Source: an uncultured Bordetella sp.
GTDB taxonomy: Bacteria > Pseudomonadota > Gammaproteobacteria > Burkholderiales > Burkholderiaceae_B
Length of the DNA: 10,488 nucleotides
Assembly: GCA_937881145.1 (NCBI GenBank)
Contig: CALGFL010000075.1
Coordinates: 1-10,488 of the forward strand
Direction of reading: 5' to 3'
Shown here: piece by piece, positions 1 through 6,944 of the stretch
Layout of the letters: the number at the start of each line of letters is the position of its first letter
How positions within the stretch are numbered: position 1 is the stretch's first letter
Position numbers and translations under genes: made by a program
Notes under the pieces: model-generated
The model's database searches: none
What the model was told of the DNA's origin: nothing
The model's input: only the letters and a program-made list of their open reading frames with translations

Positions 1-60
1 TCCTACAGGTGGGCAGGCTGACCCGGACCTGCACAGCGTCGAGCCTCGGGCGCGGAATCT
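1..60. other. Intergenic sequence downstream of recO
   Basis: This is the 60-base stretch between the recO stop codon and the window edge. I see no gene in it and no terminator with a T-run. Read on the minus strand, its last bases are TGTAGGA, which could be the ribosome binding site of a following gene just outside the window. In this gene order pdxJ often follows recO, but that is context and not sequence evidence. A short inverted repeat, GCAGG (13-17) with CCTGC (28-32), is too weak to call a terminator. Confidence 0.5.
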
Positions 61-648
61 TCAATAGCGTTGCAGCGCCATCAGCACCTTGCGCGTGGAC
101 AGCGGCCGGCCGGCCAGGTTGGTCTCCAGGCGGTCGCGCAGGCGGCGGCGCAGCTCGGGCTCGATGTGCGGGTCGCCGAAATCCGGCTCGGCCTCGTCCA
201 CGCCGTAGCCCGTTTCGCGCAGCAGTATCCATTCGAAGCGGCGCAGCGCGCCGGCCGCGCGGCTGCCTGCGGCCAACTGGGCCAGGGCCGCGTCGTAGGC
301 GTCGAACAGCACGGGATGCGCGTCCTCGCGCGGCAGGAGGCGCAGCAGCAGCTCGTTCATATACCAGGCCGACATCAGCGCGCCGCCGCCCAACGGCCGC
401 ACGCCTGCGGGCTCGGCGCGGGTCAGCGTCTTGACCTCTGCGCCGCCCGTCCACGACAGGGACAGCGGCTGAAAGGCCGACAGCACGGGCCGCAAGACCG
501 AATACGGCCGCTTGGCGCCCTTGGCCACCAGGGCCAGGCAGCCGTGCTCGCGCGCGAAGGCTTGAACGACCAGCGACGTTTCGCGCCAGGCCGAGGCGTG
601 GAGCATGTAGCCTGGCGTATCTGTGATGCGCTGGGCGCGTTTACTCAT
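61..648 (-). CDS. recO: DNA repair protein RecO, compact form
   Basis: RecO is a cytosolic recombination mediator that works with RecR to load RecA onto single-stranded DNA coated with SSB. The 195-residue protein shows the N-terminal OB fold (about residues 10-80, with WRETSLVV at 21-28 and VAKGAKRP at 41-48) and then the helical domain (MNELLLRLL near 97-105, LRRFEWILL at 135-143, ETGYG at 145-149). It ends with AGRPLSTRKVL, which matches the family C-terminal helix. The ATG start overlaps the last 8 bases of era, so translation is probably coupled. Compared with my memory of E. coli RecO (about 242 residues), roughly 45 residues are missing after GYGV, with conserved sequence resuming in frame. 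This is a clean internal shortening, not a frameshift. Identity is secure from the conserved blocks; the functional effect of the short form is unknown. Confidence 0.93.
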   Translation of the reverse strand: MSKRAQRITDTPGYMLHASAWRETSLVVQAFAREHGCLALVAKGAKRPYSVLRPVLSAFQPLSLSWTGGAEVKTLTRAEPAGVRPLGGGALMSAWYMNELLLRLLPREDAHPVLFDAYDAALAQLAAGSRAAGALRRFEWILLRETGYGVDEAEPDFGDPHIEPELRRRLRDRLETNLAGRPLSTRKVLMALQRY

Positions 649-1552
649 ACCCGAGATCGCGCAGCGCGCTTTCGCGGTCAGACCAGCCCTTGCGCACCTT
701 GATGTAGACCTCCAGGTGCACGTTCTTGTCCAGCAGCTTGGCGATGTCCTGGCGCGCTTCGGTGGCGATGCGCTTCATGTGCTGCCCGCCCGCGCCCAGC
801 AGGATGGGGCGGTGGCTGTCGCGCTCGACCACCACGCAGGCGGAAATGCGGGCCGAGGCGTCGGTTTCTTCCCACTGCTCGATGACCACGGTACAGCCGT
901 AAGGCAGCTCGTCGCCCACCAGGCGGAAGATTTTCTCGCGCACCAGTTCGGCGGCGATAAAGCGCATGGACCGGTCGGTGAGCGTGTCTTCCTCGAACAT
1001 GGGTTCGCCCTCGGGCAGGCGCGTGGCGATCTCGGCCAGCAGCTGGTCGAGCTGCTGCGACTTCACCGCGCTCACGGGCACGACGGCGCCGTAGGCGTGC
1101 TGCGCCATGATCTTGCCGACGAAGGGAAAGAGTTCGTCGCGGTTCTTGACCTCGTCGATCTTGCTGACCACGAGAATGGTGCGCTCGTTCGCCGGCAACA
1201 GGGGCAGCAATTGCGCATCGCCGTCGGTCCACTTGCCGGCCTCGACCACGTGCACCACCACGTCCACGTCGGCCAGGGCCTGGGTGACCACGCGGTTCAT
1301 CATGCGGTTCATGGCGCCGCCGTGGCGCTTCTGGAAGCCCGGCGTGTCGACGAAGACGAACTGCTCATGCTCGCGCGTAAGCACGCCATGGATGCGATGC
1401 CGCGTGGTCTGCGCCTTGCGCGAGACGATGGAGATCTTGCTGCCGATGAGTGCGTTCATCAGCGTGGACTTGCCCACGTTGGGACGCCCTACCACGGCAA
1501 CGAAACCGGCACGGAACGGGCCGGCGGGTGTATCGGAGGAAGCTTGATTCAT
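641..1552 (-). CDS. era: GTPase Era
   Basis: Era is an essential GTPase that binds the 3' end of 16S rRNA and helps mature the 30S subunit; it is cytosolic and partly membrane-associated. In this 303-residue protein the G1 motif GRPNVGKS is at 22-29, the switch region with TTRHRIHG at 49-56, G3 DTPG at 69-72, and G4 is SKID at 130-133, where many Era proteins have NKxD. The C-terminal KH domain covers about 210-295, with its GxxG loop GAGG at 253-256 and the closing strand VYIKVRKGW at 282-290. The length is normal for the family. The ATG sits in an ATGA overlap with the rnc stop, with GAGG a few bases upstream inside rnc. The adjacency with rnc is functionally coherent because RNase III processes the rRNA precursor that Era later binds. 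Confidence 0.97.
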   Translation of the reverse strand: MNQASSDTPAGPFRAGFVAVVGRPNVGKSTLMNALIGSKISIVSRKAQTTRHRIHGVLTREHEQFVFVDTPGFQKRHGGAMNRMMNRVVTQALADVDVVVHVVEAGKWTDGDAQLLPLLPANERTILVVSKIDEVKNRDELFPFVGKIMAQHAYGAVVPVSAVKSQQLDQLLAEIATRLPEGEPMFEEDTLTDRSMRFIAAELVREKIFRLVGDELPYGCTVVIEQWEETDASARISACVVVERDSHRPILLGAGGQHMKRIATEARQDIAKLLDKNVHLEVYIKVRKGWSDRESALRDLGYE

Positions 1553-2313
1553 TTAACCTCTTGCGCCACCGCCACGGGCAGCGACAGCTGGGTGGTCTTG
1601 CGGGCTTTGCTGGTCTTGCGCGGTGCACGCACGGACGGGCTGGCGGCCTGGGCGGCCGCCAGCGCCAGCGTGGCGGCGGACTGCTCGGCCGCGCGGCGGC
1701 TGGAACCGGCCGCCAGCACCTTGATGTCGAAGGCCGGAACGGCGCACTCGACCTCGAACTGCTGGCTGTGCGCGGCGCCGTGCGTGGCCACCACCGTGTA
1801 TAGGGGCAGCGGCAACTTGCGGCCCTGCAAAAATTCTTGCAGCAGCGTCTTGGCGTCCTTGCCCAGGGTCTTGGGGTCGACGTTGGCCATCACCGGCTGA
1901 TAGAGCTTGAGCACGACCTTGCGCGCCGCGTCGAACCCGGCGTCCAGGAACACCGCGCCGAAAATGGCCTCGACCGCGTCGGCCAGGATGGAAGGACGGC
2001 GAAAGCCGCCGCTTTTCAACTCGCCCTCGCCCAGGCGCAGATGCTGCGACAGATCCAACCGCTGCGCCACGTCGACCAGCGAGGCCTGCTTGACCAGGTT
2101 GGCGCGCAGACGCGACAGATCGCCTTCGTCGAGCTTGCCGTATTTCTCGAACAGCATCGCGGCAATGACGAAATTGAGCACCGAATCGCCCAGGAATTCC
2201 AGCCGCTCGTTGTGGCGCGCGCCGTGACTGCGGTGCGTCAGCGCCTGCTCGAGCAGGGCCTGGTCGCCGAAGCGGTGATCCAGGCGGGTTTCTAGGGTGG
2301 CGAGGGGCAGCAT
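1549..2313 (-). CDS. rnc: Ribonuclease III
   Basis: RNase III cleaves double-stranded RNA, including the 30S rRNA precursor and structured mRNA leaders, as a cytosolic homodimer that needs Mg2+. In this 254-residue protein the signature [10 protein letters not shown] is at 35-44, giving acidic active-site residues Glu39 and Asp43. The second acidic pair, Asp112 and Glu115, lies in [12 protein letters not shown]. The double-stranded RNA-binding domain runs from about 153 to 221 and ends in [13 protein letters not shown]. Residues 222-254 form a low-complexity, lysine- and arginine-bearing tail beyond the usual E. coli end point (about 226 residues). The ATG at 2311-2313 matches the family N-terminus. 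Its ribosome binding site is weak, and it lies 26 bases after the lepB stop. RNase III often regulates its own mRNA through a hairpin in the leader; I see none obvious in this short spacer. Confidence 0.96.
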   Translation of the reverse strand: MLPLATLETRLDHRFGDQALLEQALTHRSHGARHNERLEFLGDSVLNFVIAAMLFEKYGKLDEGDLSRLRANLVKQASLVDVAQRLDLSQHLRLGEGELKSGGFRRPSILADAVEAIFGAVFLDAGFDAARKVVLKLYQPVMANVDPKTLGKDAKTLLQEFLQGRKLPLPLYTVVATHGAAHSQQFEVECAVPAFDIKVLAAGSSRRAAEQSAATLALAAAQAASPSVRAPRKTSKARKTTQLSLPVAVAQEVK

Positions 2314-2339
2314 GACGGAGATCGGTAGGCGGCAAGCCT

Positions 2340-3233
2340 TCAGTGGAAGCGGCCGATGCGGCTGGGATGGCTGAAATTCATCCAGATAAAAAAGGCCTTG
2401 CCCACGATATTACCGTCAGGAACGAAGCCCCAGTAGCGGCTGTCCTCACTGTTGTCACGGTTATCGCCCATGGCGAAGTAGTTGCCCGGGGGTACCGTGC
2501 AGCGCACGTCGGTACCGGAATATTGGCAGTCGTTCAGGTGCGGGTAACGCCAAATAGCACCAAGTTGCGCCGAACGCTGGTCATTTAGCAGAATATCGTG
2601 CTTTACATCGCCCAATTGCTCGGAAAACCTGGACACGTAGCCCTGATCGGGATCGAAGTAGTCGCCGTCGCGCGAGTGCGTCACTAATTTACCGTTGACG
2701 TAGAGGCTCTTGCCCACGTAGGCGATCTGGTCGCCCGGCAGACCGACGACGCGCTTGATGTAGTCCTGGCTCGGATCGGCCGGATAGCGGAACACGATGA
2801 CGTCGCCGCGCTGGATGCCGCCCGTGGTGACGATCTTGCGGTCGACGATGGGCAGGCGGATGCCGTCGCTGAACTTGCTGACCAGGATCAGGTCGCCATC
2901 CTGCAAGGTGGGCAGCATCGAGCCCGACGGAATGCGAAAGGGTTCGACGATAAAGGAGCGCAGCGCGAACACGAACAGGATCACCGGGAAAAAGCTGATC
3001 GAGTACTCGACCCACCAGGGCATCTTGCCGGTTTTATCGATCGTCTCCTGGCGCTCGCGCGCCCGGTCGGCATCCGACAGCTGTTTGTTGTAGACGGCGG
3101 CCGCATCGTACGCAGCCACGGCGGCCTGCACGCGCGCCGCGCGGCGCTTGCGCAGCCAGGTCAATTCCAGGACCCAGACGAGGCCGGTGAGCACCAGCAG
3201 CACGAACAGGATCAGGGCGAAATTCCAACTCAT
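2340..3233 (-). CDS. lepB: Signal peptidase I
   Basis: LepB is the inner-membrane protease that removes signal peptides from exported proteins by a Ser-Lys dyad. In this 297-residue protein the first membrane segment is at about 4-22, followed by a charged cytoplasmic loop (27-70) and a second membrane segment at about 77-92. The catalytic serine is Ser105 in PSGSMLPTL and the general base is Lys160 in [12 protein letters not shown]. Box [15 protein letters not shown], is at 256-269. Cys236 and Cys245 could form the disulfide known from gammaproteobacterial LepB. The ATG is preceded by AGGT at 7 bases, and the gene begins 48 bases after lepA. Part of the distal half uses less GC-rich codons than its neighbours. 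Likely substrates encoded in this window include RseB and MucD. Confidence 0.97.
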   Translation of the reverse strand: MSWNFALILFVLLVLTGLVWVLELTWLRKRRAARVQAAVAAYDAAAVYNKQLSDADRARERQETIDKTGKMPWWVEYSISFFPVILFVFALRSFIVEPFRIPSGSMLPTLQDGDLILVSKFSDGIRLPIVDRKIVTTGGIQRGDVIVFRYPADPSQDYIKRVVGLPGDQIAYVGKSLYVNGKLVTHSRDGDYFDPDQGYVSRFSEQLGDVKHDILLNDQRSAQLGAIWRYPHLNDCQYSGTDVRCTVPPGNYFAMGDNRDNSEDSRYWGFVPDGNIVGKAFFIWMNFSHPSRIGRFH

Positions 3234-3281
3234 GAGGTCAACCTGTAAGGAAATGAGCGAGCGTGATTGATGCGCGGGTTC

Positions 3282-5075
3282 TTATTTGTCTTCAACCTGC
3301 AGAATGGCCAGGAAGGCCTCCTGCGGGATTTCGACACTGCCCACCTGCTTCATGCGTTTCTTGCCGGCCTTCTGCTTTTCCAGCAGCTTCTTCTTGCGCG
3401 AGATGTCGCCGCCGTAGCACTTGGCCAGCACGTTCTTGCGCAGGGCCTTGACGTTCTCGCGGGCGATCACCTCGGCGCCGATGGCGGCCTGGATGGCCAC
3501 GTCGTACATCTGGCGCGGAATCAGCTCGCGCATCTTGGACACCACTTCGCGCGCGCGATAGCGCGCGTTCGAGCGGTGCACGATCATGGCCAGGGCATCG
3601 ACCTTGTCGCCGTTGATGAGCAAGTCGACCCGCACCACGTCGCCCGAGCGGTATTCCAGGAACTCGTAATCCATGGACGCATAGCCACGCGACACCGATT
3701 TGAGCTTGTCGAAAAAATCGAGCACGATCTCGGCCAGCGGGATCTCGTACTTGAGGATCACCTGCCGGCCCGAGTAGTTCATGTCGATCTGCGCGCCGCG
3801 CTTGTTGTTGCACAGCGTCATCACCGGACCTACGTATTCCTGCGGCATGAACAGGGTAACGTTGACGATGGGCTCGCGGATGTCGTTGATCTTACCCACT
3901 TCGGGCATGCGCGAAGGGCTGTCGACCAGGATGATCTCGCCGTCGCGCTGCTCGACCTCGTATACCACCGACGGCGCGGTGGTGATGAGGTCCATGTCGA
4001 ATTCGCGCTCCAGGCGCTCCTGCACGATCTCCATGTGCAAAAGACCCAGGAAGCCGCAGCGAAAGCCGAAGCCCAGCGCCTGCGACACCTCGGGCTCGAA
4101 CTGCAGCGCGGCGTCGTTGAGCTTGAGCTTTTCCAGCGAGTCGCGCAGTTGGTCGTACTCGGAGCTTTCGACCGGATACAGGCCCGCGAACACCTGCGGC
4201 TTGACTTCTTTGAAGCCGGGCAGCGGCGCGGACGCAGGCTTGCCGGCCAGCGTGATGGTATCGCCCACCTTGGCGTCGGCCAGCTCCTTGATGCCGGCGA
4301 TAACGAAGCCCACCTCGCCCGCGGAAAGCAAGTCGCGCGGCTGCGACTTGGGCGTGAAAACGCCGGTTTGCTCGCACAGGTGCGTGGCGCCCGAAGCCAT
4401 GAAGAGGAGCTTGTCCTTGGGTTTGAGTACGCCGTTGACGATACGCACCAGCATGACCACGCCCACGTAGTTGTCGAACCACGAGTCGATGATCAGGGCC
4501 TGCAGTGGCTGGGCCGGATCGCCCTTGGGCGCGGGCACCCTGGCCACAATGGCTTCAAGAATATCGTCGATACCCATGCCCGTCTTGGCGCTGGCGGGCA
4601 CGGCGTGCTCGGCGTCGATGCCGATGACGTCCTCGATCTCCTGGCGCGCGCCGTCCGGGTCGGCCTGCGGCAGGTCCATCTTGTTGAGCACGGGCAGCAC
4701 TTCGACGCCCAGCTCGATGGCGGTGTAGCAGTTGGCCACCGTCTGTGCCTCGACGCCCTGCGAGGCGTCCACCACCAGCAGCGCGCCTTCGCAGGCCGAG
4801 AGCGAGCGGCTGACTTCGTACGAGAAGTCCACGTGCCCCGGGGTGTCGATGAGATTGAGGTTGTAGACCTTGCCGTCCCGCGCCGTGTACTGCAGGGCGA
4901 CCGTCTGGGCCTTGATGGTGATGCCCCGTTCGCGCTCGATGTCCATCGAGTCGAGCACCTGGGCGGACATCTCGCGATCGGCCAGCCCGCCGCAGCGTTG
5001 GATCAGGCGATCGGCCAGGGTCGATTTGCCGTGATCGATGTGGGCGATGATGGAGAAATTGCGGATGTGTTGCAT
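3282..5075 (-). CDS. lepA: Elongation factor 4 (ribosomal GTPase LepA)
   Basis: LepA/EF4 is a translational GTPase related to EF-G that binds the ribosome. It has been linked to back-translocation and to initiation or 30S assembly. The 597-residue length is standard. The G1 motif AHIDHGKS is at 11-18, ERGIT at 49-53, DTPGH at 77-81 and NKMD at 131-134. EF-G-like domains follow, then the LepA-specific C-terminal domain with [21 protein letters not shown] near the end. I chose the ATG at 5073-5075, giving [12 protein letters not shown] as in other LepA proteins. An in-frame GTG at 5085-5087 would add four residues. No good Shine-Dalgarno sequence precedes either start. The gene is separated from mucD by 144 bases that contain a large inverted repeat and a possible promoter, so it may begin its own transcript with lepB, rnc, era and recO. 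Confidence 0.98.
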   Translation of the reverse strand: MQHIRNFSIIAHIDHGKSTLADRLIQRCGGLADREMSAQVLDSMDIERERGITIKAQTVALQYTARDGKVYNLNLIDTPGHVDFSYEVSRSLSACEGALLVVDASQGVEAQTVANCYTAIELGVEVLPVLNKMDLPQADPDGARQEIEDVIGIDAEHAVPASAKTGMGIDDILEAIVARVPAPKGDPAQPLQALIIDSWFDNYVGVVMLVRIVNGVLKPKDKLLFMASGATHLCEQTGVFTPKSQPRDLLSAGEVGFVIAGIKELADAKVGDTITLAGKPASAPLPGFKEVKPQVFAGLYPVESSEYDQLRDSLEKLKLNDAALQFEPEVSQALGFGFRCGFLGLLHMEIVQERLEREFDMDLITTAPSVVYEVEQRDGEIILVDSPSRMPEVGKINDIREPIVNVTLFMPQEYVGPVMTLCNNKRGAQIDMNYSGRQVILKYEIPLAEIVLDFFDKLKSVSRGYASMDYEFLEYRSGDVVRVDLLINGDKVDALAMIVHRSNARYRAREVVSKMRELIPRQMYDVAIQAAIGAEVIARENVKALRKNVLAKCYGGDISRKKKLLEKQKAGKKRMKQVGSVEIPQEAFLAILQVEDK

Positions 5076-5106
5076 GCGGTGCTGCACGAAGGCGTACGGG
5101 ATGGGC

Positions 5107-5163
5107 GGGACGGGCTGCCGCCGGTTTTTTCAAAAACCTTTCAAAAAACCAGCAACCCGTCCC
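5107..5163 (-). repeat. Long inverted repeat in the lepA leader
   Basis: Two arms of 21 and 24 bases flank a 12-base loop. On the plus strand the left arm is 5107-5130 (GGGACGGGCTGC, CGC, CGGTTTTTT), the loop is 5131-5142, and the right arm is 5143-5163 (AAAAAACC, AGCAACCCGTCCC). All 21 positions of the short arm pair in minus-strand RNA if two G-U wobbles are allowed, with a single 3-base bulge (5119-5121). No T-run follows the outer stem in either direction, so it is not a standard intrinsic terminator. It ends 31 bases before the lepA ATG, so it would lie in the 5' leader of any transcript entering lepA. Possible roles are mRNA stabilisation, an RNase III site, translational control or partial termination after mucD. 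The structure is read directly from the sequence; its function is unknown. Confidence 0.85.
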
Positions 5164-5182
5164 TTTTTGGGGTCAACCCGAC

Positions 5183-5188
5183 ATTTTA
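5183..5188 (-). promoter_or_regulatory. Possible -10 box of a lepA promoter
   Basis: The minus strand reads GCGGTAAAATGTCGGG here, and TAAAAT matches the sigma-70 -10 consensus at five of six positions. Seventeen bases upstream the -35 region reads AGGAAA, which is a poor match. A start point near 5176 would give a leader of about 100 bases beginning just before the inverted repeat at 5107-5163. The 144-base gap and the AT-rich context make a promoter plausible, but the weak -35 keeps this tentative. Confidence 0.35.
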
Positions 5189-5219
5189 CCGCATGGGCCA
5201 GCCCTTTTCCTTTGCAGCC

Positions 5220-6761
5220 CTACTTTTCGGGCTGGATCGCAACCCACTGCACCTGCCCGCCGCGGCGCACCAGAACGCCCGCCACCTTGTGCTTGTCGAG
5301 CTTTGCCACCGTCTTGGCGTAAGCCTCGGCATTGGCGATATCGCTGTTGTTGATGGCCAGGATGATGTCGCCCACCTGGATGCCGGCGTCGGCGCTCAGG
5401 CCGGTGACCGCGCGCACCAGCGCGCCGCCTTTGATATGCAGCTTGCTCAGCTGGTCGGCCGGCACGTCGACCACGCCCAGGCCCAGCAGGTTGTCGGTCG
5501 AAGGCTCCTTCTTGCTCTGGCCGTCCTTGTCGTCCGGCGCGGCCGGCTTGCCCGGTTCGATCTCGATCACCTTGACCTCGAGTTTGACGCTCTTGCCCTT
5601 GCGCCAGACCTGCAGCGACGTGGCCGTACCCGGCTTGAGATCGCCCACCATGCGCGGCAGATCGGACCAGCGCTTGACCGGCTTGCCGTCGAAAGCCGTG
5701 ATGACGTCGCCCGGCTGCACGCCGGCGGTCTCGGCGGGACTCTTGGGCTGGACGCTGCCGACCATGGCGCCTTCGGCCTTGGGCAGGCCCAGGGCCTTGG
5801 CCACGTCGTCGGTCACCTCGCTGATCTGCACCCCGATGCGGCTGCGCGTCACCTTGCCCGAGGCGCGCAGCTGGTCGACCACCCGCATGACGTCGTCGAT
5901 GGGTATGGCCAGCGAAATGCCCATGAAGCCGCCGCTGCGCGAGATGATCTGCGAGTTGATGCCGATGACCTCGCCCTGCAGGTTGATGAGCGGTCCGCCC
6001 GAATTGCCGGGGTTGACCGCCACGTCGGTCTGGATGAACGGCAGGTAGTCGCCCGTGTCGCGGTTGATGGCGCTGATGATGCCCGCCGTCACGGTGGAAT
6101 CCAGGCCGAAGGGCGAGCCGATGGCCAGCACCCACTGTCCCTTCTTGATCTTGTCGGAATCGCCGATGGGCAGCGTCGCCATGTCCTTGGCGTCGATCTT
6201 GAGCAGCGCCACGTCGGTCTGCTTGTCCGAACCGACGACCTTGGCCTTGAACTCGCGGCCGTCGGTCAGGGTGACGTAGATGTCGGTGGCATCATCGACG
6301 ACGTGATAGTTGGTCAGCACGTAGCCGTCGCTGGAAATGAAAAAGCCCGAGCCCACGCCTTGCGGCACGGTGCGCTCTTCGGGCGCCGGCTGGCTCTTGG
6401 GCATCTTGCGCCGTCCCGGGCCGGGTTGCTGCGGATCGCCCGGCCCCTGGAAGTCGGGGCCGAAGAAGAAACGGAACAGATCGGAGGGATCCATGCCGCC
6501 GGGGCCGCCGGGGCCGGCGCGCAGCGGCACGGTGGCCGTGGTGCGGATATTGACGACCGCCGGGTCGGTTTTCTCGACAATGGGGGTGAAGTCCGGCAGG
6601 TTGACCAGCGGCGCGGGCGACGCCGCGGCGAAGGCCGTAGACCCGGTGGCGTGCTGCTCGGCGGCTCGCGCCGGGGCGGTACCCGCCAACGACAGGGCCG
6701 CTGCGGCGGCGAACACCGCGGCGCGGCGCGCCAGTGAAATGGACACGAAAGTGAAATGCAT
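5220..6761 (-). CDS. mucD: Periplasmic serine protease MucD (DegP/HtrA family)
   Basis: MucD is an HtrA-family protease and quality-control factor that degrades misfolded envelope proteins and dampens sigma-E signalling. In this 513-residue protein a signal peptide covers about 1-34 (RR at 12-13, hydrophobic core 14-27, cleavage after APARA or ARAA). A Gly/Pro-rich loop (81-130) precedes the trypsin-like domain. The catalytic triad is His153 in TNYHVV, Asp183 in QTDVALLK and Ser254 in GNSGGP (252-257). PDZ1 lies at about 305-400 and PDZ2 at about 425-510, joined by a charged linker (401-425). I chose the ATG at 6759-6761 because it gives a proper signal peptide and has GGAG 8 bases upstream. 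An in-frame extension to 6905 begins with TTG and spoils the signal peptide. The family assignment is secure; MucD instead of DegP rests on the neighbouring algU-mucA-mucB genes. Confidence 0.96.
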   Translation of the reverse strand: MHFTFVSISLARRAAVFAAAAALSLAGTAPARAAEQHATGSTAFAAASPAPLVNLPDFTPIVEKTDPAVVNIRTTATVPLRAGPGGPGGMDPSDLFRFFFGPDFQGPGDPQQPGPGRRKMPKSQPAPEERTVPQGVGSGFFISSDGYVLTNYHVVDDATDIYVTLTDGREFKAKVVGSDKQTDVALLKIDAKDMATLPIGDSDKIKKGQWVLAIGSPFGLDSTVTAGIISAINRDTGDYLPFIQTDVAVNPGNSGGPLINLQGEVIGINSQIISRSGGFMGISLAIPIDDVMRVVDQLRASGKVTRSRIGVQISEVTDDVAKALGLPKAEGAMVGSVQPKSPAETAGVQPGDVITAFDGKPVKRWSDLPRMVGDLKPGTATSLQVWRKGKSVKLEVKVIEIEPGKPAAPDDKDGQSKKEPSTDNLLGLGVVDVPADQLSKLHIKGGALVRAVTGLSADAGIQVGDIILAINNSDIANAEAYAKTVAKLDKHKVAGVLVRRGGQVQWVAIQPEK

Positions 6762-6831
6762 CAAAACGGCTCCGAAATGGCCCGCGACACGCGAAAGCGC
6801 GCGGCAGCGAGCCGCCAAAATCAGTCGGCAA

Positions 6832-6859
6832 AGTCTAGTGCAGAAACCGGCGGGGACAA
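6832..6859 (-). promoter_or_regulatory. Possible sigma-70-type promoter for mucD
   Basis: On the minus strand TTGTCC (6854-6859) and TAGACT (6832-6837) are spaced by 16 bases. Each matches the consensus hexamer at four of six positions. The site lies in the 183-base rseB-mucD gap, about 70 bases upstream of the mucD ATG. A gap of this size in an otherwise tightly packed cluster suggests separate expression of mucD. I see no good sigma-E-type match in this gap. The call is weak on sequence alone. Confidence 0.25.
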
Positions 6860-6914
6860 AATCCGCGATATCGGTTGACACGGGTTTCGAGCCGGGTGTC
6901 CGCAAGGCGGGCGG

Positions 6915-6929
6915 CGCGCGCTTCGCGCG
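6915..6929 (-). other. Small GC-rich hairpin after rseB
   Basis: A 6-base stem CGCGCG/CGCGCG with a 3-base loop begins 16 bases after the rseB stop codon. It has no T-run after it, so it is not a convincing intrinsic terminator. Short palindromes like this arise easily in GC-rich DNA. The rest of the 6762-6944 gap holds no gene that I can support; a partly paired GACAC/GTGTC repeat lies at 6877-6900. Confidence 0.25.
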
Positions 6930-6944
6930 GGCCGCGGATCCGGC

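Noticed and set aside
13..32. Short inverted repeat downstream of recO as a terminator
   Set aside because: The stem is only 5 base pairs with a 10-base loop and no T-run.
130..133. Era G4 motif SKID (protein residues 130-133 of era, gene at 641-1552) as a defective GTPase motif
   Set aside because: The key Lys and Asp are present, and Ser or Thr in place of Asn is tolerated in some GTPases, so this is a mild variant and not evidence of lost activity. The coordinates given here are protein residues.
623..1900. A 425-residue plus-strand open frame opposite era and rnc
   Set aside because: It is the antisense shadow of era and the end of rnc, with low-complexity composition and no domain.
5107..5163. 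Intrinsic terminator after mucD
   Set aside because: The stem is strong, but its T and A runs are inside the stem and no T-run follows it in either direction, so I list it as an inverted repeat of unknown role.
3267..6737. A 1156-residue open reading frame on the plus strand, antisense to lepA, the spacer and mucD
   Set aside because: It is rich in His, Gln, Leu, Val and Arg in the pattern produced by reading GC-rich genes backwards, has no recognisable domain, and runs opposite two intact conserved genes. Its length reflects strong third-position GC bias, though it is striking that it also stays open across the spacer.
6762..6905. N-terminal extension of mucD by 48 residues
   Set aside because: It would begin with TTG without a ribosome binding site and would bury the signal peptide. 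The ATG at 6761 has GGAG upstream.
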